NCBI GenBank assembly: GCA_022655215.1
Contig: JALCUE010000002.1
Span: 62,001 to 126,000, forward strand
Length of the DNA stretch: 64,000 nucleotides
Reading direction: 5' to 3'
Origin: Atopobiaceae bacterium
GTDB lineage: Bacteria; Actinomycetota; Coriobacteriia; Coriobacteriales; Atopobiaceae
Shown: piece after piece, positions 56,750 through 64,000 of the stretch
How the letters are laid out: every line of letters begins with the position of its first letter
How positions within the stretch are numbered: the stretch's first letter is position 1
The notes under the pieces: generated by a model
What the model was told of the DNA's origin: nothing
What the model saw: only the letters and a program-made list of their open reading frames with translations
Database searches by the model: none
Position numbers and translations under genes: made by a program

Positions 56750-57532
56750 CTATTCGCCTTCCCTGCCGTCGTAGTCGGCGGACATCCCCTGGTCGGGGGT
56801 GAGCCTGTGGGCCACGGCATCACACGCCAGGGCGCCCACGACCGTCTTCGCGTCCTCGATGCGGCCGTCAAGGACGGCGTCGATGAGCTCGGGGAGGTCG
56901 ACGAGGTCGACGTTGATGAACTCGTCCGCGTCAGGGCTCGAGGCCGCGAAGGTGAGTCCGGTGGCCATATAGAGGTGGATGACCTCGTCGCAGAAGCCGT
57001 CGGAACTCGCGATGGTGGTGAGATAGGCCATGCGCTCGGCCCTCATCCCCGTCTCCTCGGCAAGCTCGCGATGGGCGCAGTCGAGGGGGTCCTCGCCGGG
57101 GTCGAGCTTCCCGGCGGGTATCTCGACGGTGACGCGAGCGAGGGCGGTCCTGTACTGACGTACGAGGCAGATCTTCCCGTCGTCGGTCAAGGCGACGACT
57201 CCCACGGCACCGGGGTGGCGGACGACGTCACGGATGGCGTCACGTCCGTCGGGAAGCGTCACCGCGAGGCGGTCCACGGAGAAGATCCTCCCGGTCCAGA
57301 CCCTCTCCTCACCGCGGACATGCTCGGCAAGCGCGGCGTCACGGGGGTCATCGTCCCCGAGAACGAGGCCGCGAGTCCGTGGCTCGCCGCTCTGGTGTCC
57401 CTGCGACGAGCGGTCGCCGTCGTAGGTGAACCCGCTCGCCGCATCCCTCATCGATGCCGCCGCCGTGCGACGTGCGCCATCGAGATCGACGGGGCTCTCG
57501 CCGGTTTCGTTGAGTTCCTTGTCCTCAGCCAT
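56750..57532 (-). CDS. Nudix hydrolase, ADP-ribose pyrophosphatase-like
   Basis: 260 aa. The Nudix box GKLDPGEDPLDCAHRELAEE (followed by TGM) fits Gx5Ex7REUxEExGU completely. VEIPAGKLD just before it and the C-terminal ATGLTF, then DEFINVDLVDLPEL, are those of ADP-ribose/nucleoside-diphosphate-sugar hydrolases. An 80-residue N-terminal extension is hydrophilic and unusual. Start MAEDKELNE has GGAGG. Five bases (including the stop) after purD on the same strand; followed by an ABC exporter. Confidence 0.9.
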   Translation of the reverse strand: MAEDKELNETGESPVDLDGARRTAAASMRDAASGFTYDGDRSSQGHQSGEPRTRGLVLGDDDPRDAALAEHVRGEERVWTGRIFSVDRLAVTLPDGRDAIRDVVRHPGAVGVVALTDDGKICLVRQYRTALARVTVEIPAGKLDPGEDPLDCAHRELAEETGMRAERMAYLTTIASSDGFCDEVIHLYMATGLTFAASSPDADEFINVDLVDLPELIDAVLDGRIEDAKTVVGALACDAVAHRLTPDQGMSADYDGREGE

Positions 57533-57536
57533 CAAT

Positions 57537-58844
57537 CTATGCCTCCCAGGCCCCGCGCCCCTTGAGCGCGCGAAGGCCGATGTCACGCCTGAGCGTCTTG
57601 CCATCGAACTCGATGAGGTCACATGCCTCATAGGCACGGTCGCGAGCCTCCTCGAAGGTGCCGGCGACCGCTGTCACGTCGAGCACTCGCCCGCCGGCGG
57701 TCACGAGCTCCCCGTCCTCGTCGAGCGCGTCGCCCGCATGGTACACGGTCACGCCCGGCAGGGCAGAGGCACGGTCGACGCCGGTGATGCGGAGGCCGCG
57801 GTCATAGTGCCCCGGATAGCCTGCGCTCGTGAGGACCACCGACACCGCCCAGTCGTCCGCCCAGGTGATGGAGGTGGGGTCGAGCGTGCCCGCATCGACC
57901 GAGAGGAACACGTCCACGAGGTCGCACTGCATGCGCGGAAGGATGACCTGCGTCTCGGGATCGCCGAAGCGCGCGTTGAACTCGAGGACCTTGGGACCGT
58001 CAGGCGTGAGCATGAAGCCACCGTAGAGGCAGCCGCGATAGTCGATGCCATCGGCGGCGAGCTGGGCGACGACCTTCTCCTCGATGCTCGTCATGGTGGC
58101 GAGCTCATCGTCGGTCACGATCGGCACGGGCGAGTAGACCCCCATGCCACCGGTGTTCGGACCGCGGTCACCCTCGAGGGCGCGCTTGTGGTCCTGAGCC
58201 GTGGCCAAGGGGACGAGGGTGTGACCGTCGGTGAGGGCGAGCAGCGAGCACTCGGGGCCCGTGAGCATCTCCTCCACGACGACGGTGGAACCGGCATCGC
58301 CGAACTCGCCGGAGAAGCACTCGGCGAGTCCCGCGAGCGCCTCGTCCGTGTCCTTCGCGACGATGACGCCCTTGCCGGCGGCGAGGCCGTCGGCCTTCAC
58401 CACGCATGGGCCAGCCAACTCACGGACGTAGTCGGCGGCCGGAGCCTCCTCCGTGAAGGAGCGGAAGCGAGCGGTGGGGACTCCTGCACGCTCCATGACC
58501 TGCTTGGCGAAGAGCTTCGAGCCCTCCATGCGCGCCGCCGAGGCGCAGGGGCCGAAGGCGGCGATTCCCGCGGCCTTGACCGCGTCGGCGACGCCCGCGA
58601 CGAGCGGCGCCTCAGGGCCTATGACCACGAGGCCGATCCCGTTGTCGCGCGCGAATGCCGCGACGTCCGCAGGAGAGTCCTGGTCGATGTCCGCGAGGTC
58701 GGCCATGGCGAGCATGCCGCCATTGCCTGGAGCCACCCAGATCCTGCCGGCCCTGGGAGACTCGGCGAGCTTCATGAGCAGGGCGTGCTCACGTCCCCCC
58801 GCACCTAGAAGCAGGATGTCCACCTTCGTGTCGGTCGAAGCCAT
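57537..58844 (-). CDS. purD: Phosphoribosylamine-glycine ligase PurD
   Basis: 435 aa ATP-grasp enzyme, second step of IMP synthesis. Start LLLGAGGREHALLMKLAES binds substrate; ATP-grasp: VVKADGLAAGKGVIVAKD, DHKRALEGDRGPNTGGMGVYSP (family signature), EFNARFGDPETQ. GGGGAGGG precedes ATG. Between degV and a Nudix gene, with 61 and 4 base gaps. Confidence 0.97.
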   Translation of the reverse strand: MASTDTKVDILLLGAGGREHALLMKLAESPRAGRIWVAPGNGGMLAMADLADIDQDSPADVAAFARDNGIGLVVIGPEAPLVAGVADAVKAAGIAAFGPCASAARMEGSKLFAKQVMERAGVPTARFRSFTEEAPAADYVRELAGPCVVKADGLAAGKGVIVAKDTDEALAGLAECFSGEFGDAGSTVVVEEMLTGPECSLLALTDGHTLVPLATAQDHKRALEGDRGPNTGGMGVYSPVPIVTDDELATMTSIEEKVVAQLAADGIDYRGCLYGGFMLTPDGPKVLEFNARFGDPETQVILPRMQCDLVDVFLSVDAGTLDPTSITWADDWAVSVVLTSAGYPGHYDRGLRITGVDRASALPGVTVYHAGDALDEDGELVTAGGRVLDVTAVAGTFEEARDRAYEACDLIEFDGKTLRRDIGLRALKGRGAWEA

Positions 58845-58905
58845 GTTCCCTCCCCTGTCGCCCGACTCGCCGGGCGAACGTCATGTCCCTGCACTGGATT
58901 CGAGT

Positions 58906-59778
58906 CTATCGCGCGCCGTATGTGTACTCGATGGGAATCGCACCCACGGCGACCAGTCCGATTCCCGTATGCGTGGCTATCACCGGCCCGAGGTCGGTCG
59001 TGGCGAGCACGTCGACCGTGAGCCCGGCCTTCCTCATCTGCTCGAGCAGCCGCTCGCAACCCGGCCTGTTGCGCACCTGGTGGAACGTCGCCACGACATG
59101 GGCGTCGGCACCATCGGCCTCCTGGATGGCCTTCACGATGTAGGAGAAGGCCCTGTGCATCCCCTTGGCCTTGTGGACGGGCACGATCGCACCGTTCTCG
59201 TCCAAGGCGAGCTGGACCTTGATGTCGAGAAGGGAGCTCGCGAACCCGGCGGCCCTGGTGCAGCGCCCGTTCTTGATGAGGTTCTCGAGAGTCTGAGGTA
59301 CGAAGAGGGACTGGATGTGAGCCCGGTAGATGTCGAGATGCGCCACGACCGCCTCGATCGTCTCGCCAGCGTCGCGCATCGCCGCCGCCTCGCGGACCAT
59401 CATGCCATGGGACATCGCCGCGACATGGGTGTCATAGACCACCACGTCCGCATCGACGCCGTCCGCGCCGAGTCGCGCGGAGTTCACGGTGCCAGAAAGC
59501 TCCTGGTTGATGGTGAGGACGAGGATGCGACGTGCCCCGGCGTCCACGAGGTCGTGATAGGCGTCCGAGAACGCCTCCGGAGAGGGCTGCGAGCTGTGGG
59601 GAAGCTCCGGCGTGGACTCCATGAGGTCATAGAACCGCTCCGGCGTTATGTCGACCTGGTCGAGGTAGGTCGTCGTGCCGAACGTGACCGAGAGGGGGAC
59701 CATGGTGACGCCCAGCTCGGAGATGGTCTCGGGAGGCAGGTCGCAGGTGCTGTCTGTGACGATCTCGAAGTCGTGCAT
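58906..59778 (-). CDS. DegV-family fatty-acid-binding protein (first of two)
   Basis: 290 aa. DegV N-terminal fold starting FEIVTDSTCDLPPETISELG, then TSQPSPEAF (here SSQPSPEAF) and the binding-pocket Ser/Thr in LTINQELSGTVNSARL; C-terminal GPVIATHTGIGLVAVG. DegV/FakB proteins hold a fatty acid for phosphorylation by FakA in the kinase route for exogenous fatty acids; no fakA is seen here. Ribosome site GGAGG. Next to a second DegV gene. Confidence 0.95.
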   Translation of the reverse strand: MHDFEIVTDSTCDLPPETISELGVTMVPLSVTFGTTTYLDQVDITPERFYDLMESTPELPHSSQPSPEAFSDAYHDLVDAGARRILVLTINQELSGTVNSARLGADGVDADVVVYDTHVAAMSHGMMVREAAAMRDAGETIEAVVAHLDIYRAHIQSLFVPQTLENLIKNGRCTRAAGFASSLLDIKVQLALDENGAIVPVHKAKGMHRAFSYIVKAIQEADGADAHVVATFHQVRNRPGCERLLEQMRKAGLTVDVLATTDLGPVIATHTGIGLVAVGAIPIEYTYGAR

Positions 59779-59844
59779 GTGGTGACCTCCGGGTACTCGG
59801 TTATGTTGTGTGCCATGCGGTCCATGCGCCGATGCCTGGCGCCG

Positions 59845-60825
59845 CTAGGCCTCCGGCTCATGCGAGGCCGACGTCACGTCGGACTCATAGGGCCACTCGC
59901 CGTCGGAGAGCACGGACTCGGGGACGAAGGCGATGCCGACGGAGCCCAGACCCGCCCTCGAGACCACGGCGGCGCCGGCGTTCGCCACCGCCATCCTGGA
60001 CGAGACGAACTCGTTGGTGTCCAGTGGCTTCTCGAGCGCGTCGAGGGCTCGCGGAAGGCCGGCGGATATCTCGACGTAGCGCAGGGGCCCCTCGCTCTGG
60101 GCCGTCCTGCTCATGATCCGGGCGATGAGCCCGGTGGAGTCAGCGAGGTCGGTCGAGCTGCTCCGCTCGGTGATCGAACCGTCCTCATCGAGGTAGAGAA
60201 GGGGACGCACGCCAAACATCGCAGCCATCAGACGACGAAGGCCGATGGCGGCGCCACGCCTCCAGACCATCTGGTGACCTGCAGGGAGGATGAAGTAGAG
60301 ATCCGTCGCGCGCATGACCTGCTCGGCACGGGCCAGGGCCTCGTCCACAGAGGCGCCCCTGTCCCTCGCCGAGACGAGCGCGGCCACGACGAGGCCCTCC
60401 GCCGCGCTGGCAAGCCTGGTGTCCACGACCTCGCACCGCACCGACTTGGATGCCTCGCGGGCGGCGGTCTTCGCCGAGGTGACGGTTCCCGACACGCCGG
60501 ACGAGACATGCACGGAGACGATCGCGGGCGCGCCCTCGTCGATGAGACGCTGGTAGACGTCCAGGATCTCCGCCGGGGAGGGATAGGAGGTCGTCGGATT
60601 CGATTTGGTGCAGGCGAGCCTCACGTAATAGTCAGCGGGAGAGACGTCGACCTGGTCGAGCAGGTCGGCGCCGTCAAGACGCACATGCATGGGCACGAGC
60701 GCGACGTCATGGGCGGCGTAGTACTCATAGGGCAGGTCACAGGCGCTGTCAGTGACTATGGCGAATCGCGGGGCGACTGTCTTGCTTGGCTTCACGCTCG
60801 GCTCTTCCTGGTTCTCCTCGAACAC
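59845..60825 (-). CDS. DegV-family fatty-acid-binding protein (second of two)
   Basis: 326 aa. Same fold as its neighbour: RFAIVTDSACDLPYEYYAAH, TTSYPSPAEIL, VHVSSGVSGTVTSAK, and a C-terminal region in which the usual THTGPG is changed (NAGAAVVSRAGLG), so its ligand head-group contacts may differ. An N-terminal extension of 18 residues is not part of the domain. Start is GTG three bases after purA's stop with GGAAG upstream, implying coupling to purA. Confidence 0.9.
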   Translation of the reverse strand: MFEENQEEPSVKPSKTVAPRFAIVTDSACDLPYEYYAAHDVALVPMHVRLDGADLLDQVDVSPADYYVRLACTKSNPTTSYPSPAEILDVYQRLIDEGAPAIVSVHVSSGVSGTVTSAKTAAREASKSVRCEVVDTRLASAAEGLVVAALVSARDRGASVDEALARAEQVMRATDLYFILPAGHQMVWRRGAAIGLRRLMAAMFGVRPLLYLDEDGSITERSSSTDLADSTGLIARIMSRTAQSEGPLRYVEISAGLPRALDALEKPLDTNEFVSSRMAVANAGAAVVSRAGLGSVGIAFVPESVLSDGEWPYESDVTSASHEPEA

Positions 60826-60828
60826 CGC

Positions 60829-62115
60829 CTACTTCCAGTGGCGGTTGATGGTCTGCTCGCGGTCGGGACCGACGGCGACGATCGAGACACGCACGTCGGA
60901 GAGCTGCTCGATGAGGTCGAGGTAGTCCTTAGCCTCGCGAGGCAGGTCGTAGAAGTTGCGGCAGCCGGAGATGTCGCACTTCCAGCCGGGCATCTCGACG
61001 TAGACGGGCTTGGCGTGGTAGAAGACGCTCTGGTGCTCGGGGACGGTGGTGTAGCGCACGCCATCACACTCGTAGGCGGTGCAGACCTTGATCGTGTCGA
61101 GACAGCCGAGGACATCGAGCTTCGTGATGGCGAGGTCGGTGAGCCCGTTCACGCGCGCGGCGTAGTTGACCACCACGGCGTCGTACCAGCCACAGCGGCG
61201 CTTGCGTCCCGTGGTGACGCCATACTCATGGCCGACCTCGCACAGCCTCTCCCCGATCTCGTCACCTTGGGCGAGCTCCGTGGGGAACGGACCCGAACCG
61301 ACACGGGTGAGATAGGCCTTGGCGATGCCGAGGACACGATCGATGTTCGTGGGGCCGACGCCGGAGCCGGTGATGGCACCGCCGGCAGTGCAGTTGGAGG
61401 AGGTCACGAACGGGTAGGTGCCATGGTCGATGTCGAGCATGGTCGCCTGAGCACCCTCGAACAGGATGTTGTCGCCATCATCGAGCATCTCGTTCAGGAG
61501 CTTGGAGCTCTCCACGATATACGGCTTCAGGCGATCGGCGTAGGGCAGGTACTCCTCGCAGATCTGGTCGACCGTGTAGGTGGGCATCTCGTAGACCTTC
61601 TCGAGGATGGCGTTCTTCTCCACGAGGGCGGCCTCGAGCTTCTGACGGAAGATCTTCTCGTCGAGCATGTCCTGGATGCGCAGGCCGATACGCGCGTCCT
61701 TGTCCTGGTAGCAGGGTCCGACGCCACGATGGGTGGTGCCGATGAGGTTCTTGCCGAGCCTGCGCTCGTTGGCCCCATCGAGGTCCATGTGGTACGGCAT
61801 GACGATGTGCGCGTTCCCGCTGATCTTGAGCATGGCACAGGAGACGCCCTGGCCCTCGAGCATGTCGATCTCCTCGAGCAGGATCTTGGGGTCGACGATG
61901 CAGCCGTTGCCGATGACGGGCGTGACGCCCTCGTACATGACACCCGAGGGGACCTGGTGCAGGCCGAACTTGTGGCCATTCGCGATGACCGTGTGGCCCG
62001 CGTTGGCACCGCCCTGGTAGCGGCAGACGCAATCGAACTCACCTGAGATGAGGTCGGTCACCTTGCCCTTGCCCTCGTCGCCCCACTGAGTGCCAACCAG
62101 TACTGTTGCCGGCAT
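60829..62115 (-). CDS. purA: Adenylosuccinate synthetase PurA
   Basis: 428 aa GTP-dependent enzyme converting IMP to adenylosuccinate. GTQWGDEGKGKVTDLIS, GGANAGHTV, and the signature QATMLDIDHGTYPFVTSSN with CTAGGAITGSGVGP. Start MPATVLVGTQWGDEG follows GAGAGGGG. A hairpin (62146..62171) and a TATACT -10 (62181-62176) lie upstream. Downstream run: degV, degV, purD. Confidence 0.98.
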   Translation of the reverse strand: MPATVLVGTQWGDEGKGKVTDLISGEFDCVCRYQGGANAGHTVIANGHKFGLHQVPSGVMYEGVTPVIGNGCIVDPKILLEEIDMLEGQGVSCAMLKISGNAHIVMPYHMDLDGANERRLGKNLIGTTHRGVGPCYQDKDARIGLRIQDMLDEKIFRQKLEAALVEKNAILEKVYEMPTYTVDQICEEYLPYADRLKPYIVESSKLLNEMLDDGDNILFEGAQATMLDIDHGTYPFVTSSNCTAGGAITGSGVGPTNIDRVLGIAKAYLTRVGSGPFPTELAQGDEIGERLCEVGHEYGVTTGRKRRCGWYDAVVVNYAARVNGLTDLAITKLDVLGCLDTIKVCTAYECDGVRYTTVPEHQSVFYHAKPVYVEMPGWKCDISGCRNFYDLPREAKDYLDLIEQLSDVRVSIVAVGPDREQTINRHWK

Positions 62116-62145
62116 GAACGTCCCCTCTCATGGAAAAGCAGCGAA

Positions 62146-62171
62146 TCCCGCCCGGCAGGCGCAGGGCGGGA
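62146..62171 (-). terminator. Hairpin between dnaB and purA
   Basis: TCCCGCCC and GGGCGGGA form a perfect 8-bp stem with a ten-base loop, about 45 bases past the dnaB stop on the minus strand. A -10-like TATACT (62181-62176) abuts it, so it may act as the dnaB terminator while overlapping the purA start region. Confidence 0.5.
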
Positions 62172-62215
62172 CTCCAGTATACGGCATTCCAGCTGCGGCA
62201 AGACCGCGCCTGAGA

Positions 62216-63646
62216 CTACTCGCGATGCGGGTCGACCTCGACGAACTTGGTCGAGCCCGGCAGGAACACGAGGTCGACGATGCCGAGAGGACCGCTTCGG
62301 TTCTTCGCGATGATGAACTCCGTCACATTGGCGTCGGGGCGGTCGTTCCTCTCGGCCTCCTCCTCGGTCATGGAGCGGTCGAGCAGGATGACGATGTCGG
62401 CGTCCTGCTCGATGGAGCCGGACTCACGGAGGTCGGAGAGCTGGGGGCGCTTGCCGTTCCTGCTCTCGACGGCACGCGACAGCTGCGAGAGCGCGATGAC
62501 GGGCACGCCGAGGTCCTTGGCCATGATCTTGATGCCACGGCTCATCTCGGAGACCTCGGTGGCGCGGCTGTCGGCACGGTGCGACGGCGGTGGGGAGACG
62601 AGCTGCAGATAGTCGATGATGACCACACCGTTCTCCTTGCCGTGGAGCATGCGCCTCGCCTTGGCGCGGATCTCGGTCACGGTGGTGCCCGGAGTATCGT
62701 CGATCATGATGTCGAGCGCCGAGAGGGTCGTCGTGGCCTCGAGGATCTTCTCCCAGTCCTGCGGCTTGATATTGGCCGAACGGATGTCCTGCAGGTTGAT
62801 CTGCGCATATGAGGACAGGAGACGCTGCGCGATCTCGACGGAGCTCATCTCGAGCGAGAAGAGCGCGACAGAGGCGCCCGAGGCGGCCGCCTGGGCGGCG
62901 AGGTTCAGCGCGAACGAGGTCTTGCCGACGCCGGGTCGGGCGCCGATGACGACCATCTGGCCCGGTCGAAGGCCGAGCAGCTTGGCGTCGATGCCGGGGA
63001 ATCCGGTGTTCACGCCGAAGGTGTGCTCCTGGCTCTGGCACATCTCGCCCAGCTCGTTATAGAGCGACTCCATGACGTCCTGGAGCGACTTGTACTTGTC
63101 CTTGATGTCGCGATCGGTCACGGAGAGGATCATCCTCTCCGCGCTGTCGACGACCTCCTTGGTGTCCTCGGGAGCATCGTAGGCAAGGGCCGTGATCATG
63201 GCCGAAGCATCGATTATCTGGCGGAGCGTCGTGTCGCGGCGGAGCATCTCGGCATGGTGGCGCCAGCTCGCGAGGGCGAAGGAGTTGTTGCCCAGCTCGA
63301 GGAGGTAGGCGCGACCGCCGACGCGCTCGAGCTCGTCCTGCGACTTGAGATAGTCGGCCAAGGACACCGGGTCGATGGGGAGGCTCTTGTCGAACATGTC
63401 GCGGATCGCCGCGTATATCTTCCTGTTGGCGGGACGATAGAAGTCGTCCTCCTTGAGCTCCACGAGGGCGTCCTGGAGGACCTCCTCGGAGATGATCATC
63501 GCGGAGAGGACCGACCTCTCGGCAGCCGGGTCCTGGGGCTTCTCCGCATCCGGGGATGGGGAGGAGATGGGGATGGCGTCATAGCTCCCAGCTCTGAGAT
63601 GTGCGGCGCGCGAGTTCGGCGCCGTGCCCATGACGGCCTCTGGCAT
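62216..63646 (-). CDS. dnaB: Replicative DNA helicase DnaB
   Basis: 476 aa hexameric helicase. N-terminal DnaB domain (about 35-145: AAERSVLSAMIISEEVLQDAL) and RecA-fold C-terminal domain with Walker A GARPGVGKTS, LFSLEMS, Walker B VVIIDYLQLV, and the ALSQLSRAVESR/LSDLRESGSIEQDADIV motifs. No intein is seen. The N-terminal 35 residues are poorly conserved. Start has GGGGAAGG. No rpsR/rplI or ssb gene is in the window; they may lie beyond it. Confidence 0.97.
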   Translation of the reverse strand: MPEAVMGTAPNSRAAHLRAGSYDAIPISSPSPDAEKPQDPAAERSVLSAMIISEEVLQDALVELKEDDFYRPANRKIYAAIRDMFDKSLPIDPVSLADYLKSQDELERVGGRAYLLELGNNSFALASWRHHAEMLRRDTTLRQIIDASAMITALAYDAPEDTKEVVDSAERMILSVTDRDIKDKYKSLQDVMESLYNELGEMCQSQEHTFGVNTGFPGIDAKLLGLRPGQMVVIGARPGVGKTSFALNLAAQAAASGASVALFSLEMSSVEIAQRLLSSYAQINLQDIRSANIKPQDWEKILEATTTLSALDIMIDDTPGTTVTEIRAKARRMLHGKENGVVIIDYLQLVSPPPSHRADSRATEVSEMSRGIKIMAKDLGVPVIALSQLSRAVESRNGKRPQLSDLRESGSIEQDADIVILLDRSMTEEEAERNDRPDANVTEFIIAKNRSGPLGIVDLVFLPGSTKFVEVDPHRE

Positions 63647-64000
63647 ATCCGACCTTCCCCTTCGAATCAGTCTCGTTCGCCCCCATGGGTCTCCCTGGGG
63701 GCGGTGCCCGAGAATCCTAACTCATATCGACGGTCCGCATGAGCCCGTTTTCGGTCACATGAGGCTCTTAACACGGCGTTGTCTAAAGCTTCGGGCCCCT
63801 ATCGGCCACGTCTCGACTTTTCGCAGTTTTGAACAATTTTCCGAGAAATTCCGGTAATGGTTTTCGACATCGGGGGCACACCTGTTCGCCTTATTCAGAC
63901 AGGCTTGCCTTTACCTGCCTGTTCGCAGCCGAGCTCTCACGTGATACGCAAACTAGCTGGTAGATTTGATGACATATCCATCAGAGAGGGAAAGGGGCCC
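63647..64000. other. Region upstream of dnaB without a recognisable gene
   Basis: 354 bases. A strong hairpin CGCCCCCA/TGGGGGCG with an inner GGG/CCC pairing is at 63678-63703. An AT-rich stretch (about 63805-63870) and two direct copies of CCTGTTCGC (63881-63889, 63918-63926) with an intervening inverted ACAGG follow. The last bases, AGAGAGGGAAAGGGG, look like a plus-strand ribosome site, so a gene may begin just past 64000. No DnaA boxes (TTATCCACA) were found, arguing against an origin. Confidence 0.5.
63678..63703. terminator. Strong hairpin upstream of dnaB
   Basis: CGCCCCCA and TGGGGGCG flank GGG-TCT-CCC with one bulged base. It probably ends transcription of the gene upstream of dnaB on the minus strand, leaving dnaB with its own promoter in the same gap. 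Confidence 0.5.

Noticed and set aside
63647-64000. Replication origin next to dnaB
   Set aside because: No TTATCCACA-type DnaA boxes and no dnaA or dnaN gene; AT-richness alone is not enough.

Overview
The window is about 64 kb of GC-rich chromosomal DNA packed with short-gapped, mostly minus-strand operons. The gene set points to an anaerobic or microaerophilic high-GC Gram-positive bacterium. The evidence is a dnaK-grpE-dnaJ-hspR-clpB chaperone operon with the actinobacterial repressor HspR, a class B sortase with a sortase-anchored surface protein, a flavodiiron protein, a glycyl-radical enzyme, and an NRAMP-related magnesium transporter of the type described from Eggerthella. I infer class Coriobacteriia (Olsenella/Atopobium-like); no rRNA or other definitive marker is present. 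I see no phage, insertion sequence, CRISPR array or plasmid genes.

Layout. 1-5 kb: the start of a cobalt/nickel ECF transporter (cbiM, cut by the window edge), then ftsH, hpt and tilS, with a WalJ/YycJ-type nuclease diverging from tilS. 6-15 kb: small heat-shock protein, a tail-anchored membrane protein, and the chaperone operon dnaK-grpE-dnaJ-hspR-clpB plus a zinc-ribbon gene. 15-23 kb: ferredoxin, YfcE phosphodiesterase, methionine synthesis by acetylation and direct sulfhydrylation (metA, metY), nitroreductase, DEAD-box helicase, an RlmI-like methyltransferase, tadA, plsY and tRNA-Ser(TGA). 23-29 kb: lemA, then a DeoR-family regulator diverging from a glycyl-radical enzyme, its activase and a fructose-6-phosphate aldolase-type gene. 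29-32 kb: a two-gene magnesium unit preceded by a long structured leader. 32-45 kb: envelope and PRC-barrel proteins, a stand-alone cyanophycin-synthetase-N-like protein, a CNNM/CorC-type protein, a DUF362 ferredoxin protein, the flavodiiron protein, mtnA, a radical SAM/SPASM protein, a lactate/2-hydroxyacid dehydrogenase and an rRNA m5U methyltransferase. 45-64 kb: purine synthesis (purN, purM, purF, purE, purD, purA) interleaved with sortase, YqeY, an ABC exporter, a Nudix hydrolase and two DegV proteins, then pyridoxal kinase, an LPxT-type surface protein and dnaB.

How they work together. The chaperone operon and hsp20 share an unusual promoter element, AAATCTA-N13-TAGATNT, which I propose as a common heat-shock operator. 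cbiM and the DUF362 gene share a second element: a TGAAGC-NN-GCTTCA dyad lying inside a 19-bp spacer next to a TTGAC -35 box, which is the layout used by MerR-family activators. The most interesting unit is at 28.9-32.3 kb. There a PRC-barrel/MgtE-N/CBS sensor is fused to a membrane domain that lacks the MgtE selectivity motif, and it is coupled to an NRAMP-type transporter whose metal-site residues are those of magnesium rather than manganese/iron carriers.
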